Assembly: GCA_026874595.1 (NCBI GenBank)
Contig: CM049322.1
Coordinates: 40,172,840 to 40,236,839, forward strand
Source of the DNA: Sipunculus nudus
Lineage: Eukaryota > Annelida > Sipuncula > Golfingiida > Sipunculidae
Reading direction: 5' to 3'
DNA: 64,000 nucleotides
Positions 25,635 to 38,764 of this stretch are shown piece after piece; within the stretch, counting starts at the first letter, position 1; each line of letters begins with the position of its first letter. Made by a program: the position numbers and the translations under genes. A model generated the notes under the pieces. The model worked only from the letters and a program-made list of their open reading frames with translations. It searched no databases and was not told the origin of the DNA.

Positions 25635-26387
25635 ACAGTTGAACGTTTTGCTGATAAAGCGGGACTTTTTCTCTCCATACATTCATGATACGATAATAAA
25701 CACGGAAGTAAATGTGTGTGGTTTACTTAAGAACAAGACAGAAGAAGACGTTTATCGCATGTTGCGTGATGAAACACGTTATTTGTATATATACCACAAC
25801 CATTTATACTATTAGTTATCCATGAGTGCTGAACAGTATGAACACACTGTAAAAATTATGGACATAAATAATGTTCCGCGAAAACAAAAACGTAACACTG
25901 GCCAGCAGAACAAGATATTTACGACGTGTCGCCGTGACGAGTTTCTCTGGCGGAGAGACGCAATTCGGAAAATGATACGTTGTTCAGCGTTAATCACAAC
26001 CACTTATGTTTATATTAACCAATGAATGCGGAATAGTACAATGTATCTTGAAAAAAGGTAACACACCTGCAAAACAAGAAAGGAAAATACGTTTACGACG
26101 TGTTGCCGTGACCAGTTTCGGTTTCGGAGTCGCATGATTTGGAAAAAGATACTAGTCATTCAGCGCCACATTGCCAGAGTAAGGTATACTGACGTGTAGT
26201 GCATGTTAATAAGTTAATTAGTGGAAGAAGTAAGCCATATATGGAAAACAAGGGAAGGTTATAATACTTGACAGTAAACTGATGAAAGGCCCCCTGTCGT
26301 GATGAAAGGCCCCCTGTCGGACATCACAGACACTTTACCGCCTATCAAGGAAACGTTGTTGTTAAGGTCATATTGAAACCTGTTACA
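25631..26387 (-). mobile_element. Solo LTR, diverged relative of the 44-54 kb Gypsy
   Basis: Starts TGTAACA and ends TGTTACA (757 bp) with (TA)n on both sides. It shares the ordered landmarks of the large element's LTR: AACAGT near one end, CTCTCCAT, GTTTACTT, a GACGTGT[TC]GCCGTGAC motif present twice, GGCCCCCTGTCGGACATCA and CCTGTTACA. Read on -, the upstream copy of the doubled motif ends GCAG|GTGTGT, a splice-donor-like junction as in the other LTR. An 18-bp segment containing GGCCCCCTGTC is tandemly doubled at 26,281-26,318. No internal Gypsy sequence remains, as after LTR-LTR recombination. Confidence 0.75.
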
Positions 26388-26462
26388 TATATATTTCAGA
26401 AATAACTGAATCGCCCTGGTTAACCTCTCTGTAGTTGAGATCAGCATCAACAGATGGCGCTA
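26388..26462 (+). repeat. Dispersed repeat next to LTR (AACAGATGGCGCTA)
   Basis: A 75-bp stretch beginning TATATATTTC, with AACTGAATCG in the middle and ending AACAGATGGCGCTA. It matches 54,135-54,213 beside the large Gypsy element. Its identity is unknown. Confidence 0.6.
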
Positions 26463-29400
26463 TCAAACTATGCCCTCGCCAGGGAGGGGAAAAACAAAAA
26501 TGGCCGACCTTAGGTTATTTGAGGGCAAACTATGATGTAAAAATAACTGCTGTCTACAACAGTTATAAATTGTTATATTTTATAATGTCTTATAAATTTT
26601 GTAATATGCGTTTTTGTTGCATTTTGTATGAGTTATAACAGTTACATAATTTCGTCAACATCTCACGGCTGGTTAATATTATCTGGACCTGGGTGTATGA
26701 GGGCAATGGGACAAGACAAATCATACCGTACAAACTGTCTTTTTCTTTACTTAGAAAGGTTTTTTTTTTTTTTAAATAAAATCACAAAGTCTTTCATAAC
26801 TACATCTATATCAGGTGGCTTTGATAAATACAACAACAGGATCATGCAAATTATTTTTTAATTATGCAATTACGTTTTATTATGTCTCCTTTTTGGCGAG
26901 TTAAGTCTCCTGCTTTTACACGAACGTAATACGATCGTATATCGATGTGGTTTGTAACAATACAATCTAAATCTGACCACATATTAGACAAATGATGAAG
27001 ATAACACATTGTCACAAAAAATAAAAATCTAACTACCTGTACCCGGACTAATGTTTCAACTCAGTTGAATATGAAAATTTGGCTAAACAGTATACATGTA
27101 TTTACAACACCAAGGTATTAATAGAAGCATCCATGTAACCCCGACCGATTTTCAACGTGGAACGTGACTTATTATGAACATGAGATAAAATATTCCTTTT
27201 AATAATAGTATGAATAATATGGAATGGGTGTTAAGAGTATGGCTATGCAAGAGGAACGCCATTTAGGAAAACCGATAAGCCCGAAAGACATAATTGGAAT
27301 AAAAAACAACACGTAAATGAATCTCTTTGATAATGTGGGTAACAAAATTCTGATATTATGTGTAGATGCATTTGAGGATCTTGAGTAACTGATCAGTACC
27401 AGTGGTCTTCTCGGTAATTCCTTTTAACACTGAATTGGTAGACTTGAGAGATTGGTTTGAACCTGGCAAGGACCGGTGGCTCACACTGTCGGGAAGAATT
27501 CTTGGAAAATACTGGGAAGCTAGGTGTGTCTCGTCAGTGGACTACATAGACGTCAGCTGACTAATGGGGTACCTTCGAACAAGGTTATGGTAACTTACGG
27601 TAACCCCCGCACTTGCTTATCAGCGCCATCTAGTATTCAAACTTTGAACGATTTAGAAGAAAAACATTTATTCGAACATCTTTTCGAATAAACGTTAACT
27701 TTAATCATACTTCAAATGAACGTATTCAAGCTTTATACATTCCTGCTTGGGATCCACTCAAATGTATAACATACAAAGGAATTAGCCAGTTTTAATGCCT
27801 TACTCAAACGTAATGTGTTTCACTAAATGGACACAGGATGGCGCTGATAAACAAATGCGGGAAATACCGTAAATAACAATAACGGCTAGGTAGGAAGAAG
27901 CATGACAGAACCCACCACGTGACACTTAAGGGAATTGATTATAAAATACATGCAAGCTCGCTAATCACACGCTTGGCTCGCTTTACCACATACAACCAGC
28001 TGTTTTTGTTTACAAAGCACTAGATACATAATTCATTGCGTAAACCATCACCAGAAATCCAATGAACAACTTAATCACAGCGGAGAGCTAGAGTTAGCAA
28101 TACATGAGGCATGCTGAACAATACTTAATACAAAGTTATCAAGAAGGCCGTCATGTCTTCAAATTTGGAAGTTTTTGAGTCACGCCAGCTTGGGCGTTCC
28201 TGGATAATATTTCATGGCTTATACAAGTTAACATATTTGCTTTACAACTTTCCTTTGACCTGAAATGAACAATCCTATTAAATCGTGACACATTAGTGTT
28301 ATCCTGGCACCAAACGAAAGGTATCGGGATATTCTCATAATTCAGAATTTGTCAAGCAACATTCACAAAACTTCATTCTCTGGAATTATCAGAACGGCAT
28401 TTTTAATTTTTAGATAACGAACGAGTGCATTCATACGTGACATGTTCATCCTACAAAAGTTAATAACTGTAGGTTTAATGTTTGAAGCAAGTAATTGTTA
28501 CTGGTATGGAGGTTTCCATACTTGGGATATCCCCGTTGAAATAAGATTTTTCATACGCATTCAGCCAATTTAAGTACAGCTGAATTGTTATATATCACAT
28601 TTTTACAAGAATAGGCATTGTATTATGGCTATCAGATTGGGAAATATTTTCTGTGAGAACTTTTTTTATTTGAAAGTGATTTGAAAGTTCTGTTAGCAAA
28701 AAGTACGTGAAACATGCGAAAGATTTTAAGAAGTATAATACCTAAAAGAGCAATGTTACAGAAAATTCAAAAAAAAAAAAAAAAAAAAACAGGCGAAAGA
28801 CAAGCAGTCAAATAAAGTAATATAAACTTGACGTTCGAATAATTGCAGTACTAATGTTTAAAAAACAATACATAAACGAACTTTTACAAAATATACCGAC
28901 CTGAAAAGCCGACTCAAAAGATAACACACATTTTCGATTAAAAAAGCTAGATAATATGCATGAAAGGTCAAAGAAGGATAAATGCAATGACAATCAGTAA
29001 CCAATAGTCTATAACAAATATAAGTCCATGCACATTTTACCTTAACAATATGCTTGTTATCTATCAGGCATTGACTGAGCATCGGGCCTGCTTCTCACAT
29101 AGGGCACCCCGTTTCAGCGTAGGCACATAATTGAACTAGTTACAGTCCGGAGTAGCAAATCCCACATAATCTTTAAACACGAAGTCACTTGCTTCATCTT
29201 TGTTCTTTTACGGGCAAGTAAATGCCTGATAACTTACCATACCTTTGTTCCATCACTGTACACGTCATTTCCGGATGTCCAGTATGCAATGTATTTTTTT
29301 TTTCTCTAATCTGTAAAAATAGTACAATCTTGATTACTTGTTTATCTCTGGAACCAATAAAGTTGATCCTGTGAGAGTCCTTGCTAGTTCGATAATTTTT

Positions 29401-31421
29401 CCCCAGAAATATGATGAAAACGAGGCAAAAGTCTTGATGCGGCAAATGGTCAGGTCAAAACTGTCATACCCCCGAAGGAATGGACTTTTCTTTTTTAAAT
29501 GGTGGATTTAACAGACTGATGAAAGATGAGAAATACGTTTCTAACATAAAAAATAATAAGTTTGATAAAAATAAACTTTTACAATAAACAATTCTCTAGA
29601 GAGACGTTCCACGCACATGGTACAATAATCCATTGAGTCCATATAAATACACACACATTCACAGTCTCCTGGTTATTCCTGGCATTTGATGTAAACACAA
29701 TTCATAGAAAGTTCGCCTCGTACCAAGGCCGCTCGTCACATGATCGTCGCGTACGTGACTTAGGAATGTACTCCTCTAGTCCATATGGTTTATTAATGTA
29801 CATGCGACACACAAGCGCTTCCCATCGTCATCCAGATCAGCGTATCAGTTGTCCCAATCATTTGCTCCACTACGGCAGATACACATCAGCCGTTCACAAG
29901 TCCCTCTGTGAAAAAGAAGTCACTTGTCCTTTAGTCAGAATACGTTGGCTGCCCGCAAACATACAATACACCAGGAAATCGTCCTTTAGCTGATCATTTA
30001 ACAGAAAACGTTAGACCCTCCTCTGCACCGACAGATAACCAGACGTTATCATCTAGGGCGCTTACCTAGGAGATCGTGCCTTTTCTCTCGCGTCTTCAGC
30101 TTATATGCAAATGCCTACGACACACAATCTGACCGCTTTTGACCTATCGTCTTACAATATTATTAAACCTGTCAATCATTGCATGAATACTAAAATGGAC
30201 ACGCCATGAGAGACAAAAATGTAAGAAAATCTAGTATGCAGGTGCGTTGCCTTTGAAGACTACAGTCAACAGGGTTATTTCAAGAAACTGTCCAGCCTAT
30301 TACCGACAAGAACCAATTCTTACGAAATTACCACTATACTGAAACCAACATCAAATAAAACACTTGAGTTCCCAAAACTTACGTTTCCATTATAACATCA
30401 ATACCTCATACTGTATATAAAAAATAAAGAAACAATCATCTGGTTATACTATCCTTACTTAATTGTGCATTAGCAAGATGTACCCGAAAAAATGGACACA
30501 TACATTCATATTATAAAAACAGTAAAGCTGAAATGCATTTAAAGAAAAAAATAATATATTGAATATAACATTCGATTGCTATATCGACATATCGATATAT
30601 GCGTTTATCCCCATATGAAAGGGTAGATTCAAGTCAATAGAAATAAGGGCCAAGAATGTAATTAGAATTTGTTTTTAACATGCGATTAAGGAAGAATACT
30701 TTTCAGAAATAATAATTTACCTAAACATATACTATACCCACTGCATTTATGAGTTGATTTCGCTAAGCTGCGTATTGGATGGACTGGTGAAATCCAGTTG
30801 TTGTTCATCTTTGGAAATAGACATGTCCATTCATTAACTCCTATTAAATATTATGCTTTCTTATTGTATAAGCCCTAATCCCTTCGCACGTGCACAAGCC
30901 AGTCATTTCGGACAAAGTTTTGGCTCAACTCTTTTTCTCTTTACATATACACGTTGGCCATGTAGCTGGAAAGCATAAAATCTGGATGGAAGACCTCTGC
31001 AACGGAGGCCTGCTTTCCTCATTGAATGTCGGCCGGGCAGTGTCCTTGTTGGCATTGTGTAACATTCTCCATACAGAAGGTCTGTTTATGAATGTGAAAG
31101 ATAAACCTCCTACCCACATTCATTCTCTAAGCACGCTTTTACATCGAAATTGAGCTCTTTTCCCCGATGTGTGTAAATCACAAATAGTTAAGTAAATGGA
31201 GCAAATATATGCATATGCATCGACAACATCCATACCAAAGAAAGTATTAGTCCGTTGAAAAGTATTTTATATATTGCTTATTCTGTGGATCTCACGTGAT
31301 ACAACTGATCACATAATTGTTGAAGATGTAAATGCAAAATGATAGTGCAAAGGCACTTGTCGTGGCCAATTTAACAGTATGCATTAGTTTTCCTGGATGA
31401 ATAAGGGATTAACCACTATCG
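26463..31421. other. No gene recognised
   Basis: About 5 kb with only short frames lacking domain similarity. It holds an A21 run at 28,769-28,789. Frames at 29,766-29,993 and 30,890-31,153 are open but I see no splice or domain support. Confidence 0.5.
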
Positions 31422-33192
31422 ATGCTTATATGCCAAGGGCTCGAAATCACATGTTTTCTCACATTTACTGACCAAGCAAGTGGGTCAGTGCCAGGATCAG
31501 ATGTCAGGCAGGCAAAACATGCTTTAAATCCGTCACGGACAGCAGGCGTTATTCATGTGCACAATAGACCTAAATCCGACGGTTTGAGGATGATTATGTC
31601 AAACGCCTGTGTTGTGAATAACCAGGCATTCTGATCTTTGTCGAAGGCAGTTCGGTTGTAACATCCACGAAATATAAAACCAGGCAAAAATATAACTGAA
31701 AATGATGTGTTGATTGAAAATTATATATTTTCATACCTCATTAGAGCCAAATCGGATCTACAGGAGTCCAGACCCCAATTCCCACCCTTTTTAGCAACCG
31801 CAAACACTACGGGAACAATAACCGCTTATAAGGTATTGCACAATGTCTCACGCAACGCGGGTTTCAGATAACATTGAGGACAAAACTGGACCAAATTTTA
31901 TTTCGTTAACCCTGCCAAGGGGACGGTAGGCTTATAAAGGTTAATGAGTTGAATTCTTTATCAATATTTGGGTCATTGATTGTACTGGGGACACATTCGT
32001 ACATAAGGGAATAGCCGTCGGTTTAATTTTATTTCATCATAACTTTAATTGTAACATGTCAGCATACAGCTTTGAACACTGGATGTGGCTCGCCTTTATA
32101 ATAGGCACCTCACTGGGTTTCAATTATAAAGATGTAAAATTGCAGATCATGTTTTACACATTTTTATTCATATATGTGGCCTTTTGGATTGGATAATGTT
32201 TAAACACAGACCACCATGAATTAACATCGATAAAGAGGCAAACTAGTAACATTCATACAATGCTACCTTTTACATATATACTTACACCAGTAATATCTAC
32301 ACAATGATACAATTTACATATCAACTTAAACCAGTTACATCAAAATAATATTACCATCTACATATCAACGTATACCAGATTCTATACAATGTTACCATTT
32401 ACATTTATGCAGTACAATTATGCAGGATGTATTATACATGATTGAACAACAGTTAATCTGCGTTAAACAACAACAAGAATATGTTACATGGATAAACAAC
32501 TTAAAACCGCCACAAACATTGGGAAAGATTCCTCCTAACCCACGGAAAAATAAAGTCGGCAGTAATATATGCAGCAAATAATGCCAGCGGCATAAATCAT
32601 GACATCTGATTTTGTTATTCCAGTGTTTAGTGCGACATAATGAAAACATTGTTTAAATCATGATTATTAACACGGGATGGGATTTTCGTGACTTATGTGA
32701 ACACAGCACAAATGTCCAACTTGAAATAATTATACATGTTGACAGGGTAAATTAAATGATAATCCAAGTATTTCACTGTATTTCTTTTAAGTTATCGTTC
32801 GATTTATTATTTTAATTTACAAATATACCATGATAGAGTAACATTACAAACAGGCAAGGACTCACAGAGAAGTACGGATGTCACTCGAGTTACTCTACAT
32901 TTTTAACGGTTGTCAAAATCAATTGAAGTAAAGACTGCCCCCGGAAGAACAAGCAGGCTATAGGGTTGTTGTGTTATTTCCTCTATTCATATTTCGGTAA
33001 TATATTTTTGTGGGTGGACATGATTAGTTCCATATGAGTGCATTTTATGATTGAGCTAGACCGTCAATATGACAGATTTTCAAAAATAAAAGAAAATCCA
33101 CGCAATATTATTCCTGAGACAGATTTGCGCCAAATATTTATTTTATTTATCTTGATCCTATTCACAACGTAGTACACTCCAGAGCTGAGACT

Positions 33193-33300
33193 AGTGGTGT
33201 GCAAATTTATCGATTATATCGATGGTTGTTAGTTTTCTTTCAAAATCGATAAAATCGATTGCATTTTTTGCATAATCGATCAAAATCGATTATGTATGTA
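33193..33300 (+). mobile_element. hAT-like terminal fragment (copy II)
   Basis: CTAGTGGTGTGCAAATTTAT followed by repeated ATCGATT motifs. It is the inverted counterpart of 5800-5895. Confidence 0.4.
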
Positions 33301-33521
33301 CATCAAAATAAGAAAACAAAATAATAAGTATACTTATAATGTTAGAGATATAAAAAAGACGCTTAACAGAACTGCGATCACCATTGAAACTTAAATAATA
33401 AGAGTCATCAACACGGCCATTCCCTGGACCTTTCAGCGTGATGTATAAGTTAGACCTAATTTACTCTGCATGTTTAAAGTATAATTCTTTATTGCATATT
33501 CCAGGGTAATAAAGATATAAC

Positions 33522-34572
33522 AAAACATGGGCACCGCAAATCGGCGATGCCCTCCCACGGGGCATAATTAGAAAGGGTGTATTACACAGTGTGAAAATGA
33601 GGAGGGCAGCTCTCTGCCCTTAACCTTTGCTTCTTTTACATCAAACTAACTAGGGTTCTTCTTCCATGGGTAGGTGAACCATATGAGCAAGATAAAAGGC
33701 GTTAGTCGAAAGGTTTGCTTTAAATAGGTCCACAAGCTTTTTCAAGAAGTGGGCTCCGTGGCCGTGATCTTCGGCACCGTAACCTCAAAATCAACAGGGT
33801 TCTTCATCTATGTTTTGGTGAGCCATATTTGCATGATGAAAGGTATTGGTCTAAGGATTTAGCTGAAATAGGTTTACAAGCTTTTTTAAGAAGTTGGCCC
33901 TGTGGTCGTGACCTTTGACCTCAAAATCGATAGGATTCTTCATCTTTGTTTGAGTGAGCCATTTTTGTAAGATGAAAGGTTTTGGTGAAACTTTTTGGCT
34001 TAAAATGGGCCACAACCTTTTTCACGAATTGGGCCCTGTGGCCGAGATCTTTGACCCCGTGACCTCAAAATTGATAAAGGGCTTCATGCAAAAGTGGGTG
34101 GGCCATGTGTATAAGATAAAAGGTTTCGGTCAAAGGGTTTGGCTTTAATTGGGTCCACAAACATTTTCAAGAATTAGACATTGTGGTCATTACCTGTGAC
34201 CCCGTGAGCTTGAAATCGACAGGGGTCTTCACCTATTTGTTGGTGAGCCATATACGCAAGATTGAAGGTTTTGGTGAAACGGTTTGGTTTTTAATGGGTT
34301 AATAAGCTTTTTCACGAAGTGGGCCCTGTTGCCGTGACCTTTGACCCAGTGACCTTAAAAAATGATAGGGGTCTTCATCCATGGCAGGGTGAGCCATATG
34401 TGCAAGATGAAAGTTTTGGTCAAACGATTGGTCAAACGGTTTGGTTTAAAATTAATCCACAAGGCAATCCCGGATGGACGGACAGAACGCCTGACTGACG
34501 GACGGAATGACGCACGAACGGAGGCGTTACTATATCACCTACTGCAACTTCGTTGCGAGGGGATAATAAATG
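33522..34572 (+). mobile_element. Non-autonomous element with 144-bp tandem core
   Basis: Absent from lectin block copy I, whose flanks join cleanly across it, so it is a discrete insertion. The interior has six units of about 144 bp (136-146). GTGAGCCATAT-like cores start at 33,674, 33,818, 33,954, 34,098, 34,243 and 34,389, each with a CCCTGTGGCCGTGACC-type segment. The right end has GACGGACGGA-type repeats, a small hairpin TGCAACTTCGTTGCG and GGGGATAATAA. The left end is GGGCATAATTAG. I have seen this general style in bivalve pearl/CvE-type repeats, but class assignment is uncertain. The open frame at 33,954 merely reads through the repeats. Confidence 0.65.
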
Positions 34573-34720
34573 ATTAATAAACGATACTCGGTCGTTTTCT
34601 ATCTTTTAATCATCGGATAGCTTTTATAAACGTTTCCTACCACTAGTCGAGTCCTTATTATCTCTCAATCGTGGACGTCCTGGGGAGGGCTTCTAAGTGA
34701 TCGCTTGCCATTGAATACAA

Positions 34721-35390
34721 CTAGTTGTTGTTGTTCTTGCAGTTTGCCCGCGTCTAATAAACAACATTAAAGTCAATAAGGCAATAAATTTAATACTTCA
34801 TTGTCTTGGGTTATTCTGTTTCTTAAATCTCTACTTTTCAATTAAACTTGCTCCATCTCCAAAATTCAGCGAACAATTATCTGAGGTGCTATTAAGTGCT
34901 ACTTTTAACTAAACATAAAAAGTATTGTCTCATAGATTTTACTTAACAAATAAGAGAAAAATAAACTAAAATACTGGAAGAGGCAGAGCACTTCATTATT
35001 ATATATATCTGTTATCCCGTACGTTCAGACCTATTCTATATCAATCTAATAAATTTCAAATATTAAGAAAAATCAATATAATTCCTGTAACACAGGTTAT
35101 ATGAGGACTATTTAATGTTCTGGAAGCAAAGGAATATAAATCTTATTACATTTACACAAAGAGTTTCGTGTGCCTGTATGATCTCCTGCAGATGATCCAT
35201 CACCTCACGTGTTTCTATGGCCACCTAAGTGCCTCCTTTCTTTCTGCATCTTTTCTCAGCAGACTGGTAGTTAAATGTTGCTACGGAGTAAAATCTGTTA
35301 CAGGAGGGAAAATAGTTATTCAAAAGAGCCCTTGCAACCTTACAAACATACAATAAAAGGTCATTAAAAAATAAACTTTGATCCTTTGAA

Positions 35391-35474
<84 letters not shown>

Positions 35475-35911
35475 CTCAAAATCTGAACAAGGTCCATCCT
35501 AAGTGGAATTGTAACCATTATAATATATCCATGAGATTCAGCAGGACACACACGAGTACAGATATACATACATATAGACACCGACAATCAGATCCAGAAT
35601 TCTAGGGATGTGCTTCATACATACAACAATAGTCAAGGATATAAATGGAACGTTCTGAATGTTATATGGATTTCCAAACACAAAAGGAAATGTGAAATAG
35701 AACTGTACCCACTGCAGTTCGGAGTTTGTTTCGACAAAGTATCAATAAGCTCGAGTACTCTAGCCAGGTTGGAGTAGAACATCGGAGCAGTGATTTAAAA
35801 GTGGTGGGTTTAAATAAACACACTTAAAAGTGACTCACCTGTGATTATCTTAAAAACAGACCGAACAAAGTCCGAGTTCCTAGGATTTCCTGCATTTTTT
35901 TCCAATATCAT
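34721..35911 (-). pseudogene. C-type lectin pseudogene (copy II)
   Basis: Exon 1, 35,338-35,150, keeps its acceptor and the AAAT|GTAATAAG donor. It has lost about 20 bases after CKGSF, putting it out of frame. The Leu codon of GTLVAIE is now TAG, and one base is missing near the 3' end. Exon 2 is reduced to its last codons and stop (34,745-34,721). The intron joins this stub directly at a GGCAA...CTGCAAG junction, a deletion of roughly 0.5 kb relative to copy I. A strong donor ACAG|GTGAGT at 35,838 marks a possible 5' exon in phase with exon 1. From ATG at 35,911 it is open for 24 residues but not signal-like. From ATG at 35,895 it starts MQEILGTRTLFGLFL and then stops. This is a dead gene. 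Confidence 0.8.
35391..35470. repeat. (CA)n(TA)n compound microsatellite
   Basis: A CA tract followed by about 70 bases of alternating TA, in the exon-0/exon-1 intron of the copy II pseudogene. Confidence 0.95.
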
Positions 35912-36454
35912 GACAAACTATAAGCGCATACGAGCGCCGACAACTTGTGCGTTTAAAGGAACTTGTGCATATGAGTGTGTTTAAAAGATCTAGCATCTAA
36001 TCAGCAATTCAGGAAAGAAATGTAGTCAGATAAAGGTATATTGTGGACTTACGTCAAAACCATTACTGTATAGCATCCCGCTAAAAATAAGTCCTAGTTC
36101 TTCTCCTTAACGCAAGGGGTAAGTTAAGGTCTATATCTGTTTGTTATCACTTACTCGGACGAGATCTTTTCTACGGAATGTGAGCTAAATGTACACAAAA
36201 TTAAATTCTGACACATCATGTCCATATATATCCTTTACAAGAGTCCGCTAAAATTCGACTCTTACAATATGGTGCATTATCGTATTGTCCATTAGCCTTT
36301 AGTTTCTTTGCCAAATTCACCAAAATAACATCCAACTAATTTCGGAAATAGGACATTTTCAATCCACCAATGTCGGGGACTTGGGATATCAACAATACTC
36401 ATAACTCATCCTTATGAAAGCAACAAGATCTGGATATTATTGTGATTGTGAGTT
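35912..36454. other. No gene recognised
   Basis: Short AT-rich stretch between the copy II block and the multi-repeat-ended element. Nothing recognised. Confidence 0.4.
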
Positions 36455-38260
36455 AGCTTAGACGAGATTGCAATTGTGATCTCAACTAGACAGATTTTTT
36501 AAACTCGCAGGCTTGCAGCAGGCCAGAATTTTAATCTTGCCTAAGCGAGTTTAAAATCCGCCTAACATCATCCAGGAACGTTTCAAATTGGTCCAGAAGA
36601 GATTGAAATAGTGTTCTTAATGTATTTCCTAATGGATTTGGCATTGTAGATTACATGTATATGAATGATGTTTTCAGTTAAATTTTCAATCAAAAACTTA
36701 TAAAGCTCCTACGGGCGTTTTATATGGCATATTTATATGGAATATGTCTGATGTCTTATCAATTTTGGATTTGAGACTAATTATATTAAGTATAGGGTAA
36801 TTTATCTGGCATTTTTTAAAAGTTTTTCTTTAGGCTGTGGAATTCTTTGAAGTTTGGTATCCTTTTATATAATGTGGTTCTCTTTGATTATTTTTTGATG
36901 ATGCATGATTTTTATCAACAAATATTGTTAATATTAATTTGAAATGTAATCAACTGATTTAAGTAACTATTATTTTAGGAACACATACACACCTATAACG
37001 AAAATATGCACAACCATGTCTTATTTTTTTCATAAAATTTCAAACTCAATTAGAAAGGAAATCATGAAAGTAATGTTGTACCAGAATCTTAACAAATACT
37101 GATACATTTTAAACAGTAATATATATAAACAATCAATTTATAACTGATATTCAGTATATGAGATTTACTCTGCTTTTTTGCAGTTGAACATTACAGATGG
37201 CCTGTCTTTAACGATGTCACAGTAATGTGGATAAATATATTACAAAATTGTTGCTCCTAAATTGCAATATATTATAATATATTAATAATTATAAATAATA
37301 AATTTTCATATATTATTGCTAATTTTTAAGGCAAAAGAATACACAGTTGGAAGAAACTAAAACATAGTGATGTCAGAGTAATAACATTTTTGTTGAGATA
37401 AGATAACAGTGAATAACTTGCTATATATTACAGTAAATAATGAATAATGATTTTTCATGTATCACTGTATAACTTGCTACTTTCAAATAATGAATTATGT
37501 AAACAAAGCTGAATGCATGTCGTTATTTCTTTTTCTGTTCACAAATAAACAGCCAGGTTATTGTCACAGCAAGTCAACTGTAACCACTCGGCATGACCCA
37601 TGCCTTCAAGAGACCCCTTAAGCATTGGACATTTAATCAATTTAATACTCTTAAGTAAATGATTTTTAATGCTGTAAACAAACAGAAAACAGAATAGGTG
37701 CAAGAACTATTCAAATTCTCGCTGATTATACCAATTTCAAATTAATGTAAATTATTACAGTATTTTAATAATATTTCTGTAAAAAATTAATAATGATATT
37801 ACCTACGGATTTCATTAGACATTTATCAAAAGTTATAAGATGATTATACCCAAAACTTGGAAGTAATGCCTGAGTCCATACATAATGGTAACCATTAAAG
37901 TCAAATAGTTTTAAATAATGCAGAGCTCAGGATTAATTATATTACTAAAAACATCATGAACAATGAACAATGTATTAAGAAATACCATATAATCACAATT
38001 TCAATCTCGCCTAGGCAGATTTTACACTTACTTAGATGATACCAGGCGGTCATTAAACTCGTCTAGGCGAGATTAAAATCATGGCATGATCCATAATGGA
38101 GTTTATTCTCGTCTAGGCCAGATTGCGATTTCAATCTTGTCTAGGCGAGTTTAAAATCCGTCTAGGCGAGATTACAATCAGAATCTCACCTCGGCAAAAT
38201 CAAAATCGCACTCTTGCCTAGGAGAATTTAAAATCTGCCTGGATTTCAATCTCATCTTTG
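36455..38260. mobile_element. AT-rich element with multiple CTAGGCGAG-type end repeats
   Basis: Variants of TCTAGGCGAGATTAAAATC and its reverse complement cluster at both ends (36,455-36,555 and 38,000-38,258) around a 1.4-kb very AT-rich, gene-free core. The left end carries ACGAGATTGCAA and CTAGACAGATTTT. The right end, reversed, carries GATGAGATTGAAATC and CAGGCAGATTTT, so the ends are imperfect inverted repeats. It lies 3' of the third lectin copy, possibly in its intron. No transposase is seen. Class unknown. Confidence 0.55.
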
Positions 38261-38485
38261 ACATATATATAATCGAAAAAGTTACTTCTTTAATGTGTAA
38301 ATATGAGAATTCCTTGGACTGACCACTATAAAATGTGAGATATCAATTACAAACAAGCTATTCTAGCATCCAACTCCATATTTCGCGGAAGACTTCAGTA
38401 TAGAAAATAAAAATTGTTATGAAAAGGATGATACAAGGATTATTATTATATAGAATACTTTCTAGAAACAACAGTTCATTAATAC

Positions 38486-38722
38486 ATTTCACAATAAGGC
38501 TTTGGTTTCTCTGAATGAGCTCTTCCAGATGATCCATATCTTCGCCAGTCAATATGGCTTCAAGTCCCTCCATTGTCTTAGCAGAACGGTAGTCAATGTT
38601 TGCTCTAGAGTAAAATTGGTAACACGCTGGAGTTGACAAAAATAATATATATATATGTACATGTATATGTAAATATATATTTATATATATACTATTACAT
38701 GTATATTAAATATATATATATA

Positions 38723-38764
<42 letters not shown>

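Larger units (their letters stand above)
31422..35839 (-). repeat. Lectin block, copy II (inverted)
   Basis: Reverse-complement counterpart of 3.9-8.1 kb. From the right it holds the conserved segment near 35,780, lectin exon 1 (35,338-35,150), the intron, a stub of exon 2 (34,745-34,721), the 3' flank with the hAT-like fragment, the 32,760-33,060 stretch, the 50-bp-unit array (about 32,260-32,480) and the Helitron-like part (31,422-31,690). It was later interrupted by a 1-kb element at 33.5-34.6 kb and carries an expanded (CA)n(TA)n tract. Confidence 0.8.

Noticed and set aside
33954-34577. Open frames starting MSHFCKMKGFGETFW and MIGVFIHGRVSHMCK
   Set aside because: They read through the 144-bp tandem units and change frame with unit length. 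No codon bias or domain, so repeat not gene.
35225-35587. 120-codon frame on - with a long YIYIYI run
   Set aside because: A chance frame made by the (TA)n tract fused to the lectin pseudogene exon. Only the last part is real lectin sequence.
36455-38260. CRISPR-like array from repeated CTAGGCGAG motifs
   Set aside because: Repeats are short, degenerate, in both orientations and irregularly spaced in a eukaryotic setting.
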